A stretch of 64,000 nt of DNA from Adiantum capillus-veneris (GCA_014529385.2 CM043944.1:52449268-52513267), one strand, 5' to 3'; positions 22,978 through 37,372 are shown, counted from the stretch's first letter. A program made the numbers and translations. Notes: a model not told the origin generated them from the sequence alone.

Positions 22978-22978
22978 G
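22903..22978. repeat. compound (TG)n(AG)n microsatellite
   Basis: TG run to about 22,956, then AG run to 22,978; the same order as at 17.84 kb. Confidence 0.98.
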
Positions 22979-23098
22979 TTGATGCGTCAGCTATCCTACC
23001 AACGTGTACACGAACAATATATGGGTCCCGCAGCTCCTCGTCCTGACTGTGTCATCGCTTCCACAGCGAAAAAAATCGGCCTCGCCCTTCAACCAAAA

Positions 23099-23101
<3 letters not shown>

Positions 23102-23190
<89 letters not shown>
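23102..23190. repeat. (TC)n microsatellite
   Basis: About 44 uninterrupted TC units. A run of 15 C lies at 23,301-23,315. Confidence 0.98.
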
Positions 23191-23193
<3 letters not shown>

Positions 23194-23536
23194 CACATGT
23201 TCGCTCCCTGCATTTCACTTTGGAGGGACAAGAGCATCTCATAATATTCTCGCCAAACAAATTGACTCGAAATTGGCACGGCCTACTGTGGGGAGGTATT
23301 CCCCCCCCCCCCCCCTCCCCGCCACGCGTCAGAACGTCCTTCATTTGGCGAGTGTGGCCTGCACTTCGAGCGCACAACAATCAAGAGAGAGAGAGAGAGA
23401 TCCAAGAGAGAGGCGGACGGAGCGGATACTAATGCCTTTAGAGGCCAAAAATGATTGGAAGATGCTATTTTACAGACGGCATATAGAACAACTAGTGCCC
23501 TCTATAGATTGTTTCCAACCAGTCAGTGACTAAAGG

Positions 23537-24660
<1,124 letters not shown>

Positions 24661-25610
24661 TTCAATAATGCATACCTTCTTGGATACATACAAGAGGGAA
24701 GGGCCTACTAGAAGACTTTATGAAAAGGAAGATCCAAAGCTTCTTGGACCATCCCAATTTGAAAATTCCGACCTAAGGGCGTGGAGAAAAGGCCAAAACC
24801 AATTCAAACTCTTTTAGTAGGCCAATTTTGCCTTTTGAAGCATATCAATCCGAGTTACAGGGAAACCAGTGAAAAACCCTCTCACAACTACACTGCAAGA
24901 AGAGATGGTAAACAAGTGAATCAAGTGATAAGAGGTAATCTTGGTCTTTTTCCATAAAATAAGACATTTGGAGGATAAAAGACATAAGCATGTGAATGTG
25001 ACACCTCAAAGATGCCTTGAAGGACAAGACACACAAGTTGGGACCCCCTGCTGGAGCCACACAGAAGATGCCTAGGTGGGGCCCATATACATCATGCACC
25101 TACATGGAGCCTCAACGACCAAAAATGCTGAATTTCATGATATTTTGAGTCCTAATATAGCCCATTTTAAGAAATATCCAAAGAACATTTGCTTTGGGCT
25201 AACTCTTTAGCCTAATCAAGTGATTATGTAAAACATGGCTCCCTCACCTATAAAAAGGGCAACCTTCTCTTCATTGGGGCAAGTTATGAGTGAGTGAGAA
25301 TAGCTCAATTCCATAGTGACACACTCATCTTAGTGCCACACTTTCTCTTGAAGAAAGGCTAAAGTCTTGCCTCATCTTCTCTCTCCATTAAGGTGGTGGC
25401 GATTGCTCTCATGTATTCAAGCAGCAACCTTATCAATGTAATGAGTACAACCTTCTTGCGGGAAACAATTATGAGCACAAGGTACTTCTCTCCCCGCAAA
25501 CCCTTGAGCTTCCTCACAAACTCTCACAGCAAGAGGCCCGGTGCCTTCCTGGCAAGACCGCCTACTTTTTGACACCGTCCACTCATTGCAGTAGCCCATC
25601 GTTGATGTTG
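24661..25610 (+). repeat. possible LTR-like segment
   Basis: Non-coding. A TATA-like CACCTATAAAAAGGG at about 25,242-25,256 is followed by a pyrimidine-rich leader-like tract, as in LTRs of plant retroelements. No second copy or primer site is visible, so this is weak. Confidence 0.25.
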
Positions 25611-25665
25611 CGAAAGGGTGCAGGAGATAGAGAGAGACAAACGGTACGTGCAATGCACATCAGCC

Positions 25666-25669
<4 letters not shown>

Positions 25670-25721
<52 letters not shown>
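25670..25721. repeat. (TC)n microsatellite
   Basis: About 26 TC units. The flank to 26,200 holds nothing else I recognise. Confidence 0.98.
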
Positions 25722-25723
<2 letters not shown>

Positions 25724-26214
25724 GCACCTGTCCTGACGCATGGCAACTGGCAATTGTATTAACAAAGACAAAAAATATGTCTGTCTCTCTCGTTGTCGCT
25801 GTCGCACGGGTGACATGGAAGATGTCTCTCTCTCTCCCTTTCTCTCTGTTCCACTTGGCACGAGGTCCCTGTTTTTTCCCTCTCAGCGACATAAATCATT
25901 TTTCTTGATTCTCACTAAAGAAGTCCTTCCAAAATCATAACTACATACTTGAGCATGTTAGTAGATTCTATCTAATGAGACCTGCTTGCAAAATTTTGAG
26001 GGACTGGGCTCAAAGTTTTGTTTTGATAAATTGACATAGCGTGCATGCCATGAGCAATATACAACTTGGTACAATGTAAATAGATCAAATAGCTTATAGT
26101 TCCTTCCTCATCACGAGGTCGGAGCGTTGGGATCAACGATTGCGACAAGCCATGGAGATCTCGAGGGGAATGTACGGAGGAAAAAAAAGTTGACGCATGG
26201 ATCTGCGACCCCTC

Positions 26215-26286
26215 GCGTCGACGACTCGAATCCAAGACCTCTTCGTTGGCAACCCAACGCCCTAACCACACACTTGCGTGGGTTTG
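26215..26286 (-). repeat. tRNA-derived SINE-like head or tRNA pseudogene
   Basis: On the minus strand the segment carries an A-box-like TGTGGTTAGGGC (plus coordinates 26,259-26,270) and a B-box-like GGATTCGAGTC (26,223-26,233), at tRNA-like spacing. Between them CGTTGG and CCAACG could form an anticodon-arm-like stem. A T-rich run follows about 35 bp downstream. These are RNA polymerase III promoter elements. A full cloverleaf cannot be closed by eye, so a SINE head is more likely than a working tRNA gene. Confidence 0.5.
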
Positions 26287-26627
26287 CTTGTCCCCAAGGC
26301 GAAGCCATTGTCTCATACAGTGAACTTGGACAGGGCCAAACGTAAACATGCTAAAAAAGTAAACATGGACAAATTGGATGGCGTCCGTGCTCCAGAGAAA
26401 CATACTTCACTTCAGCACCCTAGATCTCACCGCTTATACTTCATTCAATACCCCATTTTAGATTGTGATGAGGCACATCCCTTAAGATATCATTGTCCCT
26501 CTGCACAATCCATTTGCAGCACTGCAAGAAAAGAAATCCTCTAACTTGGAACCCCCGGATTCTCCTGAGACCAAGGAGAAGGGGGGGGGGATGATTCGGA
26601 TGCTGAAGAATTCGTTCCTCTATCCCA

Positions 26628-27360
26628 ATGAACCCCTTATTAATGATGGAGTCTCTCACTATCCAATCTTGGAACGTAAAGGGGTTGAAAACCCGTAAGA
26701 AGAGTACCCTATTCTGGGAGGAAATAAAAAAGGAGAAGACAGTCAATGTCTGGGCCATCCAGGAACACCACCTAGATGCCCATAGCAAGAGAAAGCAGGT
26801 GCTAGGAAAGAAACCGGTATTCTCTTGAGAAGGAAATAACGGCTTCAATGGCGTCCTTAGCATTGCGGACAGAGAATTGGAGCCGAAGTTGGTTCTTAAC
26901 CACCCATACGGCAGAATCCTGGGGATTAGAATCAAATGGGAAGGGCATCCCCTCACCATTTTGAATGTGTACGGGCCTTGCAATGCAAATGATAGAGCCA
27001 AACTATGGATGCATCTCAGAGATACCCCTATTGAAGGGGAGTGGTTGTTGGTTGGAGACTTTAATATGGTAGAAAAGAGCAGGGATAGAACAGGATCCTC
27101 CAGTATGCTAGCTGGCTCAGAAAGGTCTAAATGGCAATTTTTGTGCGAAAAGTGGGCAATGATCGACTTATAGAAAGTTGGCCCATGGAACAGCACGCCT
27201 GGGTTCACCTACACAAGTCCAGTATGCCCGCACTGCCTCCAGACTCGACAGATGCTAGTGCTCGCACCAAGCTGACTGGATACCGACGTTGATGGAGATG
27301 AAGGTAGTCCCAACAAAAATCCTTTCGGATCACATTCCTATGCACATACATTTTAAGAAG
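26628..27360 (+). pseudogene. LINE endonuclease domain
   Basis: APE-like nuclease that would nick target DNA. It opens SLTIQSWNVKGLKTRKK (Asn of motif WN.KGL). Then come NVWAIQEHHL (catalytic Glu), ILNVYGPCNA, LLVGDFNMV (GDFN with catalytic Asp) and, after a frameshift near 27,200, ILSDHIPMHI (SDH motif with catalytic His). All key residues are visible, but in-frame stops at 26,826 and 27,171 break it. Confidence 0.88.
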
Positions 27361-29077
27361 AATAAAGAGGAGGAGCAGACCCCAAGAGGTGAGAAAAAAC
27401 TATTGGTAACAGGGGCACACCTATTCAAAGACCCTCTTTTCAGGAATCTAACCAAGAAAGCACTGGGTAAGCTAAAAAAAGATGTCGACCTCAACAAACA
27501 CAATGCGTGGGACCTCTTTGCTTGGAGCATCCAGAAAGAAATCAAAACCTCGAGCCCCCAAATCAAGAAAGCTAGGGAGGATCACCTTTTGCATCTTACA
27601 GCGGAGGTACAAGTGCTTATCTCCTTAAAAGCCAATGGGCATGCTACCTAGGCGAACACAAACGATGGCTCGAAGCCAAATCTAACCTTGCTAATGAGCA
27701 GTTAGAAGATATCAAAAAGGCTAGGCTTCTCTCCAGGGAGACTTTTCTACAACCTGAAGCCTCCAATCAAGCGCAGTTTTTTAGGGCTTTAAAAATCAAT
27801 AAGAGCCCGGGACACATCCGCTCACTCAATGATGAGAAAGGGACATCATTTCAAAACAAGGATGAAATGGCTGGTTTGATGTTGAGCTATCTCAGTCAAA
27901 TCATTAGACGGCCGGAGACCCAGTCCCAAGAAGTGGAAGAAGCCAGAGGGACCTTACTTCAGAGTGTCAAGAAGGAAATTCCCCACTCAGAAGCTAATAC
28001 CTTGGAACGGGCACTCTCCAAAGACGAATGTTCACTTGCATTGCAAGCCCTTGGCAAGGAAAAGTCCCTTGGTTGGGATGGGATGACGGTGAAATTCTAT
28101 AGAGAATTTTGGGATGATCTCAAGTACCCAATCACAAGATTGGCCAATAAAGCCATGGTCGAAGGGTCGTTGGAGATAAGTGTAAAGAGAGGGCTTATCA
28201 AGCCCATCCCAAAACAGATCTGTTGTTCTAAACTGAAACATTAGCACCCTATAACGATGATGTCGGTGGCCTACAAAATTATAGCTAAAGCAGTGGCCCT
28301 CAGACTAGCCCCCTTACTAACCAAGATCATTTCTCCCCATCAACATGGTTTCATCAAAGGAAGGTCCATTTACAATAACATCTTGGCAGCAATGGTGGGC
28401 ATAGAATATGCAACTGTCACAAAGCAGGAGTGCATTCTGCTGTAGTTGGACCTGGACAAGGCCTATGACAGAATAACATGGACATATATAGAAGCCGTCA
28501 TGGAAGCTCTGGCTTTGGGCCCCGCCTATGTCGGCTGGGGGCTGGAAGCCAGTCATAGCTCCTATTCAATGATAGAATTGTGGGCTCTTTTGAGGTCAAA
28601 AGGTCTATTAAACAGGGATGCCCTCTGGCCCCCCTACTTTTCGCCATAGGATCACATCCTCTAATCACGACGCTCGAAGCTAGTGCTGAACGAGGGGAGT
28701 TGCAAGGCCTTGCCTTACCAAGAAATAGCCAACTCCTGGCAAAACGTTTTGCAGACGATTCTCTCCTCTTCTTGAAGGCGTGCCCCCAGGTCATTAGAAA
28801 AGCTCTGGAGATTGTACAAATATTCTCAGTAGCTTCGGGGTCCCAGTGTAATATAGAGAAGTCAAGGATGACTTCCTGTCGGAAAATGACTCATTTGACC
28901 CTTCTGTCTGGTCGGGGGAGATTGTCACAAAAGGGAATATCTTTAGACATCTGGGAGCCGCCTTGGGGGTGTACGTTACTTACAAGCAAAGATACGAGTG
29001 GGGTGCTTGAAAAAATCAAAACAAAAATGAGTAGGTGGGAGTATGCTCTTCTCCCATTCCCAAGTCGGATAAAGTGA
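27361..29077 (+). pseudogene. LINE reverse transcriptase domain
   Basis: Non-LTR reverse transcriptase for target-primed synthesis. The spacer LLSRETFLQPEASNQAQFF lies near 27,726-27,780. Then come LGWDGMTVKFYREFW, PITMMSVAYKIIAKAVALRL, HQHGFIKGRSIYNNI, LDLDKAYDRITW (catalytic Asp), IKQGCPLAPLLFAI, and FADDSLLFL (catalytic pair) near 28,750. TAG stops at 28,242 and 28,443 stand where Gln is expected. The frame changes between DKAYD and IKQGCPL, near 28,560. Confidence 0.9.
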
Positions 29078-30492
29078 TGAATGCCTTTATGATTCCTTAT
29101 ATTGCCTTCACTAGCCCGCTTCTCAAGATGGCAAAGTGTCACTGGAAAGAGTTCTTAAAACCAATAAAAATATTTTTATGGAAAAATAACACGAAAGCTT
29201 CCAAGCCATGGCAATGGGCAAGTTGGGAATCAATTGCTCGGCCGGGGAATCAAGGAGGCCTCAGAATTATCAACCATGTAGCCCATGCAGAAGCTTGTTG
29301 CACCAAATTTGTTGTTTCCTTGGCTAAACAGGATCAAGTTTGGGCTGTCATGATCAGAGATATGATAGAAGCAGTTAAAATTGTCTTGAAGGGTGGAAAG
29401 TGGAGAGGGGTGAAGGTTAATGACAAACTGTTAGCCCCGGCGTGGTCTACCTTACGACTGGGGGGCAGCTCAAGAGAATTGGTAAGAAAATGCAATAGAG
29501 AAGTAGGAGTCTTAAAGTGGGGGGACGAAGCGAGATACTTCAAGAACTCCATCTTGCATTGGTGGGCCCCCTGGCTCTCCAAAGGTGTAGATCCGCCACA
29601 AACTCCCTATTGGATTGAGACAGCCAGGAAGCTGAATAATAAGGGCCTGAAGCGACTTGAGCACTTTTGGGATAGTGGCAACAAGAGCTGGAAAACCATT
29701 GACCTTATGGATACCCAGTACCAACTTAATAGCTTGGAGGACTTGCTTGTCCACAAAGTGATGAAAGAGCTTGACAATCTAGTGATGCCAATCTGTGATT
29801 CGGAGTTGGACTGGAATGCCTGGAAATGGCCTGGAAGCAGTCTCTTGTGGAAACCCCATACTAAAAGCATTTATCAGACAATGATGCAAAAGAAGAATTG
29901 GTCTAGCCCCCTTACCAAGCTATGGAAAAAGCATTGGCCAGAGGAAAGGTGGGAGCATGTAATGGAGAACATATGGAAGCCAAAGGTTCCGCAGCACATG
30001 AAGGTTTTCTTATGGAAGGTTATTTGAGGTGCTCTACCAACGGGGGTGAAGATTCAGGAGAGAGGGATTGGGTCAGATTGATGCTTGGGGTGCAGGTTAG
30101 CTAGTGAAGATCTGGCCCACCTATTCATGGACTGCTCAGCTATCAAAGGCCTCGCAGGGAAAATATGCAAGTGGGTCCAGAGAACATGGAAAATTAGTTT
30201 TTTCAAGACTAACCTATTCCTTGGAGGTAAAAATTCAGGTAGTCCTGCACTCCTCGTCAGCACTCAGATTGTCAGATACTTCTTCTTTCATAATGTATGG
30301 CAGACAAGGAACCGCCGTGTTTTTGAAGGAGGTTTTGAGGTGGCAAGCTTCGCAGAAATTATACAAGAAAGCAAAGTGCTAATATGGGCACTCAGGCGCA
30401 AGCATCACTCGGAGGATTGGTCTAGGACTACTTGTGCCTTGTTGTCAGCAGATGGAATGCTTAGGATGGGGGCAAATCTTGGCCATCGGTAA
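29035..30492 (+). pseudogene. LINE C-terminal region with zf-RVT
   Basis: The long C-terminal part of plant LINE ORF2. The uninterrupted stretch 29,035-30,027 includes PLLKMAKCHWKEFLKPIKIF, FLWKNNTKASKPWQWASWE and GGLRIINHVAHAEA, typical of the region after RT. It ends with IWKPKVPQHMKVFLWKVI, then a TGA where Arg is likely. The zf-RVT part follows: GALPTGVKIQERGI, EDLAHLFMDCSAIKGL. A further stretch NVWQTRNRRVFEGG leads to the stop at 30,492. A first Cys pair for the zinc finger is disturbed by the stop at about 30,080. Confidence 0.85.
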
Positions 30493-30715
30493 ATAAAAAG
30501 ATCTCAGAATGACAAAAATATGGACCTTGTGTATCAAAGATGTGGAGGCGGGTTGGTAGGGGTGGCTGCCCTGATAGCCGATGTAATTATGATCCCTGGA
30601 TGTTGTCATGGCTTAACATGAGCATGACAAGACCTTGTAATTTTTTGGGCTGCTCAATATAATTCACTCAGAATTGTGAGTTTTGCTATTTTTTTATTTT
30701 TAAAAAGATATCATA

Positions 30716-31864
30716 AAGTATCCTTTAGGTTGGTAAACTCTTGGCCAACACCTAATCATTGATTGAAAATAAAATATACAATGATGCGCAAAAAAACAAA
30801 ATTGACATGAATGACCTCAGAGCTCAGACGCACAATATCATTATATTGATTTCAGCAAGTAACGATAAGGAGTGGCATCATGCAGTGAGTTGCCTTGACC
30901 ACTCGAAAGGCTTCTCGTAGCACCCCTGTTTTGATTTCTATTGTGGCTGTGAGCTAGCCCCATATAAATTCGTTGCCATCTCAAGGCACATGTTGTGTTT
31001 GAGGGCGATTGAATTCTTTTCAAGGTAATACAATTTTTTTTCACTCAGGCAAACAAAAAAACCAAAAAACAAAAGTTAAACCCTCATACCCTCATTAATT
31101 GTTTTGTATGCCTTGTTATCAAAGAGGAAAACGTCAACAAACCTTTGTCCATTATTTGACATAACCATTTGTATTTGGTGAGTCATATGATCCACATGCC
31201 AACTCTACCTTGACGCAAGTGCAAATATCCTACGAAACTTGGAAAAGATAGCATTGTTGAACAAGAAAATACATTTTTTTGAAAAACTCATAAAACTCAC
31301 AAGAAATACAAATTTAAATGCATGATGGCCTCTATTGCAATCATAAAGTGATCAACCAAAAGCTTTAGCAAGAAAAAGCTATTCATGTTGAGAAGGACTA
31401 ATGGAACTCTTAACAAAGAGAAATCTAGGCATGAGCCAATGGATCCTTAGCATCCCAACGACATGGTCGGTACTAAGCAAAACAAATATGGGAATACAAC
31501 TACTAGAACCTGCACCATCATGCCTAAAACTTGTATACAAGAACCTCGTCTTACATTATATCTTGAGACAATGTTCCAAATTCCTTTTCCAACAATGAGA
31601 TATTGTATCATGTATGCCCAAAGTGAGTAGTATTCTCATCCAGTTTGTCATCAAGAGCCTCAACTTGCCATGCTTGCGATGATCAAGGATTGGATGTGAT
31701 GCAAAAGTTGCTCGTATAGAGAAAAAACTACACCAGATAACCCGTACTATATAGCATAGCCCACAAGACAATAAAGTGTCTATTTTAAAAAAAATATGCA
31801 TTGTTCAAAACCTACACAAAAGGACAAAACTGCTTGTGTAATACTACTAGAAGTAGAAAAAGAG
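30716..31864. other. non-coding, nothing recognised
   Basis: AT-rich. Small ORFs on both strands without recognisable domains. Confidence 0.4.
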
Positions 31865-32150
31865 GTTGAGATGAGCCCAAAGCAAAACTTTGAAGATATG
31901 AAGCTCTATGAGCAGTCACAAAGGTTTTCTTGCCCTATAAATCCTCACCAAAAACCACCTCAATCTATAAAAGTGAACAAGCAGGGGTGTTGGGGCCACT
32001 TTTTGGGATGCCAAGGCCTACTTTAGAACCAATTATTGGAAGTACAGATGAAGAAGAGGATTTATAGTATTGCACATAAAGATGAAAAAGAAGCTCAAGA
32101 ACACATGATGAAGGGAGTAAAGGGAAGGGTATGGTATAAGCCACATTATT
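31865..32150 (-). repeat. reversed relic of the copia leader and LTR
   Basis: Read on the minus strand, it follows the sequence of the copia element from the LTR end through its leader (compare 11,400-11,720). ATGAGCCCAAAGCAAAA on plus corresponds to the reverse of TTTTGATTTGGGCTCAT at about 11,684-11,700. CCAATTATTGGA at 32,029-32,040 corresponds to the LTR-end/PBS junction. GAAGCTCAAGAACACA matches the LTR. It is strongly diverged and holds no coding part. Confidence 0.65.
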
Positions 32151-32405
32151 TTCTACTCGTCTAATCGAGAATTGAAGAAATATGTCATCTACATTTGTAC
32201 ATGGTCTTAGTGGATGCATGTGCTTGCTCTTAAAGTGTTTTTCACAGTACAAACATCTTTAGGCAAACAAGGATAAGCCAAGATAACTTTGATCTAGGTA
32301 GTCCTCTACTGGTGGTTAAAATCCCCTCAAAAATCTATAGTGGATATGTCTTCTCACTTCACACTATCAGATGCAATTCTCTACAAACTCTGGTGCCATC
32401 TCATC

Positions 32406-32424
32406 ACACACACACACACACACA
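32406..32424. repeat. (CA)n microsatellite
   Basis: Short CA run. Nearby GTTGTGAAAGGC-CGACTTGTG occurs twice in direct orientation (about 32,620 and 32,664). The rest of 32,151-32,905 is unrecognised. Confidence 0.9.
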
Positions 32425-32909
32425 GAGAACATATTGAAGTCTCACAGCTCTACAGAGTCAATGTAAATTATGAGACCAAGATTACAAATAGTTTAACTCA
32501 TGACCACATGCTTGATCACAACTATTGTTGCTCCCATCTTCGAGATACCTATCTTTACCTATCCATGTTTTGGTCAAGAGGTCTTTTAATTGGACATCGC
32601 AGATCACTAGCAACATTGAGTTGTGAAAGGCTTGACTTGTGTCACAACCCCCCGTCCAATCTTGAGTTGTGAAAGGCTCGACTTGTGCCAAGATTCAGGT
32701 GGCCTAGTGAACTTGTATAGTTATTCGATCTTTCTTTAATTACCATTGAATGTGTTACTCTACCGCACACATTTGCAAGGCAATAATGTAAAAGAGATAA
32801 GGTAAGTGGACATGAGTAGTTGGGTAGGTGAGCATACTCTAGCCCATTACCCTCCTATCTACAACACCATGATGGGTACTCCACAACTTGGCTACCAATT
32901 TTACCACTT

Positions 32910-33669
<760 letters not shown>

Positions 33670-33840
33670 GGAGCTTTTATTGTACAAATGACAAAATAGT
33701 TTGTGAAATACTGCCACCAATGAAAACGGCGGTAGAAATGAGCCCAAATCAAAATTCTGAGCCAGACCAAGATTTTTGAGTTCTCCCTAGAAAAAATTTG
33801 ACCTACAAACGCTCGCCGCAAAGCAAATTTGGACTTGTTT
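33670..33840 (-). repeat. second reversed relic of the copia leader
   Basis: The reverse complement matches the copia leader at about 11,620-11,780. Shared, on minus: GGCGAGCGTT, then GCTCAGAATTTTGATTTGGG, CTCATTTC, CGCCGTTT-C-CATT. The match stops before the copia gag ATG. It is less diverged than the copy at 31.9 kb. Confidence 0.75.
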
Positions 33841-34674
33841 TTCTTGTGTCTACTTAATTTCCCAGTTTATGGTCATGTTTTCCCCGTCTTGACCATATTG
33901 TTCTTTTGGAACCACTTTTGGGCACTTCCTTTGACTGACATCTAATAATGCCTTGACTCTGGATGAGAAAACCACGGTTTTGCCTATCTCCCCACCAACT
34001 CCCATCAATTTCTGAATTCATCTAAAGGGGGAAATTGATCCAGGCAATTTGTATGACTTTGTAAGTACTATTTTACTTTGCTTTGCCCCTAATTAGACCT
34101 TTAGTGTCACATCTCCCTAAGCATGTGTTTGACCCTCTTCCAGACTCCCTCTTGTTTTAGGTTGCTTTGGAATAAAGCCTCAAGATGTTTCAATTGTTGC
34201 TCTGGCTAGTGGGGAAGCTTCATGTTCTTCTCCTAACCCTATTTCATAATTTTTTTATTGGATACTGACCATGTAACCCTTGATTACTTCCAAATGACCA
34301 TTTGCAGACTAAAGGTAAAAAATCATTAGGTTTTAATGATTTTAAGACCCTTTTGTGACTATTTTTGCATGGTCAGTTATACTTTTGCATCCTCCAGCTA
34401 GTGATCAACGTATGCCCTGATTTTGTCATCAAGCTACATGGATCGAGATCCATTTTTGCAATTCCAATAAATGGAAGTTGTTCATGGGCTTATGAGGAAC
34501 TCACTGTGCAAGTTTCTCTGATTTTAGGGTTTGGGGAACATGGATCACGATCCATGGCCCTACCCCTTTTGCAACTGTTTTTGCAAACAATGATTTTTCC
34601 AACTATAAGGGGTCTATTGAAGAAAAGGTTTTTGTTTTGGGCAAGTTTTGAATTCCCCCATTGTGTCATAATAA
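33841..34674. other. non-coding, nothing recognised
   Basis: A 106-codon ORF at 34,365-34,685 has no recognisable domain. GGATC-GATCCAT motifs recur near 34,440 and 34,543. Confidence 0.35.
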
Positions 34675-34790
34675 CTAATATCTAATTCTCCTAAATGATT
34701 TTCTCATGTTAAACTGATTATTTAATATGGAGAAGTACCAGGGGAGAAAAAGCTAGAATATTGATTAAACTGGCAGATCGGTCACAGAAG
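34675..34790 (+). repeat. LTR-like repeat family X, fragment
   Basis: CTAATATCTAAT, then AATGATTTTCTCATGTTAAA and CTGATTATTTAATATGG, match 1540-1650 in the same orientation and 4020-4141 in reverse. It lies about 230 bp before the 5' LTR of element A. Confidence 0.6.
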
Positions 34791-35022
34791 GGATCCAAAG
34801 GAGGGAAATTAGGGATCCTAAGGGGGGGGCATCTGCAAAAGAGCAATGTGCAGGCTTCAAAGACCCTACGGTTCAGCCCATTAAGACTTCCAAAATGCTA
34901 AGGTTCCAAAATTCAAAGGTTATGTTCCATGGTCAAACTCTAGGTAAATTGGATGCTTGTGGGAAGACTCAAAAGTCAACCCACATCCCTATCTTGGAGG
35001 GGGCAAGCCCTTTTAGTAGGTT

Positions 35023-35954
35023 ATTAGAAGATGGACACACCCCACGGCATCTAACTACTCGGCGAATTATTATTTTTTTGTAATTAGTCATTCATTGAGG
35101 AAAACCCGGTTTTTCACCTTGTAAATATTGGGACTTACAGAAGTTTCCAGATTGTATCCCAGTTTTGATAGTTAGATGGAGTAGATGGATGATTTTGAAA
35201 CTTTAGGGTTTGAGAAGTTGTAAGGTATATATATCACTTTTTGACCTTAATGAAAAACTTTTTGTCATTTTAAACAAGTTTAAGTTTGTGAGTGAGCGTA
35301 CTCTGTACGTTAGAGAGAGTGTGAGCTTTGTCTTGACGCTACATGTGCTACGGTGGTCGGAATCGAGTGCGGAGAAGTGCAGCGTGTTGCCCCCGACTAG
35401 AGCGACGAGCCGATACCAACATTGCACGCGTACGGCCCGGCTTTGGGAGCTCCTTCTACGAGCTTCATCGATTGTTTGGGTGAGCATACGTTGTTCGATT
35501 TTGCATTGCAGCATATCCACACATTCACAATGAGTAGAACTACACATTAGGCACTTCATATTTTGGAAACGAAGACCTGCAGATTTCGGCCAAACATCCT
35601 ATGTATTTCTGCACCGGGTATTTTGGGTCGTGATTTTGGTGCACATACCTTTGGGAGAGTGGCCTATAGGTATTAGTAGGGTCTCCTTCAAGTTCTATGG
35701 TGTTTTGGAAGTGTTTGATAGGTATTCGGCTCTAGCAAGCATTGTAGGAAGCATCCTCTTTTGTTCTCTTGAAGACTGTGACTTAGACAAGTGGTAGGAG
35801 CCTCTGTAGGAATTAGTTAAGAGTCGGTCGAGTGTAGGTTGACACCTTATACTTGCTTCCACGTGCATGCGGGTCGAGCTTCGTCCTTAGCTGACATTAG
35901 TTGTTAGGTGAGTTCTCACTGTGCCGACGTCTGTCGCGACGTACCCGTCCAACA
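35023..35954 (+). repeat. element A 5' LTR
   Basis: 932 bp, ending CCGTCCAACA. The first two bases read AT where the 3' LTR has TG. TATA region GGTATATATATCAC at about 35,224. Roughly 4 percent different from the 3' LTR by eye. Confidence 0.92.
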
Positions 35955-35955
35955 T

Positions 35956-35974
35956 TGGCGCCGCTGCCGGGGAC
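35956..35974 (+). promoter_or_regulatory. primer binding site, tRNA-Asp type
   Basis: TGGCGCCGCTGCCGGGGAC begins two bases after the LTR end. It complements the 3' end of plant tRNA-Asp except for one base (GCT for GTT), as in Athila/Tat-type elements. Confidence 0.88.
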
Positions 35975-36505
35975 GAAAACCTTAGGTAGGTGACCGAGAC
36001 TAATCCTTGAGGATTGGGATTTTTGGCTTGCCAAGAGTCTCGCTTTACATTTAGATAGGATCAGAGGGTGGAGGACTCTCTAGGTCTTAGAGGGATTCTA
36101 GGAAGTGTGTGTCTGGCCTAGATCCTTCGATTTAGGTAGAGGAGGTACACTTAGGTAGTTTTAGGTAGTAGTCAAGTTTAGAGTAGAAGTGGGAGTGGTA
36201 GAAGCGGTGAGAGTAGAGCTTGAGAGTCCGGAGAGGCCAAAAAAGCAACCAAAAACACCATTATCACCATTTCCTCATGGTAGGTAGGAGTAGAGTAAGT
36301 AGAACATCATGATTCCGATCTAGAGCATTTCATGCATGTATACTTGCTTGGTAGAATCATTACAAGTTTGTAAAAGACGCAAAAAGACGCAAAAGTGTGG
36401 TTGAAAGCCTAATTGAAATCCAAAAGTTACTGTGAGTGTTTCTGATAGGCCTACAGAGCATCAGAAGCATTTCTGTCAGAAAAAAAACATTAATTTTAAG
36501 CCAGG

Positions 36506-37372
36506 AGACATCCTACGCGTAGGATGTCTAGAGGCCAATCTGGGAGGGATTCTGGGATTTTGAGTTGACCAGTGTGTTCTGAAGGTAGGGTTTACCTTAA
36601 TTTCAACTGGAAAGTGGAAACTTGGCCATCTCTTGACAGGATAAGGCCAGATAGACTGAAATTGCTGGACATCCTACCCAATTAGTGCCAAAACATCAAC
36701 CTGAAACCAAAACCATAAGATGGCTGCATGAGTGTGTCTTTCATGATATATTGAGTGACTGAAAGGGGTTTCATCTCAGTCGGGTAAGAAAATTGGGTTC
36801 AAAGTGGACTTTAGCACTTTTGACTGAAAAAGCAAAAACAGCTGAAGTTTAGGACTTTTGACATCCAAATCAAGATCTAAGCATACCACTGGGATACTGA
36901 CATCAGGGGGAAGCTGTGGAACAAATCTGGGGTCAAACAGACCAAATAGACATCCTACGCGTAGGATGTCTTCTAAGTGATTTGGGACTCCAAACTCAAA
37001 TCTAAGTATACCAAGGTGATCATCAGCTCAAGGAGAGCTTAAGTCTTGAGTTTAAAGCCATTCTGATAAAAAAGACATCCTACGCGTAGGATGTCTAATG
37101 CAAGAAAATGAAGCCATAATTGTACTTTGAGCATTGTAAGGTGTTATATAGCCTAAGGCAAGCCTGCTAGTCAATTTTGGTCCAATTTGGAGTTGATTAG
37201 ACTGATCAACACCATCACCAGGCCGTCGGAACAGATTTCTGACTCATTGACCAGCTTCTAGAAGTCCAAATCAAAAAGTAAAAACAGCTGTAAGCTCAGC
37301 ACAACGAGGGGAAAATACAGTGCAGAAATCCAGGCAAAATGCAGCAGGAGACATCCCACGCGTAGGATGTCT
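36506..37372. repeat. 5' palindrome block, four copies
   Basis: A 24-bp perfect palindrome, half-site AGACATCCTACG joined to its reverse complement, occurs at 36,506-36,529, 36,948-36,971, 37,073-37,096 and (one change, CCC for CCT) 37,349-37,372. Spacing is 442, 125 and 276 bp. Flanking text is related to the 3' block (for example ATTCTGAT-AAAAAGACATCC). Confidence 0.97.

Larger units (their letters stand above)
26600..30715 (+). mobile_element. plant LINE retrotransposon, decayed
   Basis: Non-LTR retrotransposon with endonuclease, reverse transcriptase and a C-terminal zf-RVT region on one strand. No ORF1 (RNA-binding Gag-like) is recognisable upstream, so it is 5'-truncated or that part has decayed. 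The frame is broken by stops (26,826, 27,171, 28,242, 28,443, 30,025) and frameshifts (about 27,200, 27,640, 28,560, 29,000). The 3' end is near 30,640-30,715, in a T/A-rich stretch. I see no clear poly(A) tail or target-site duplication. Confidence 0.9.

Noticed and set aside
25524-25908. ORFs of 92-122 codons around the (TC)n tract
   Set aside because: Open in several frames on both strands because of the repeat; no domain.
26441-27208. 255-codon minus-strand ORF
   Set aside because: Opposite strand of the LINE endonuclease; no recognisable domain and explained as a shadow.
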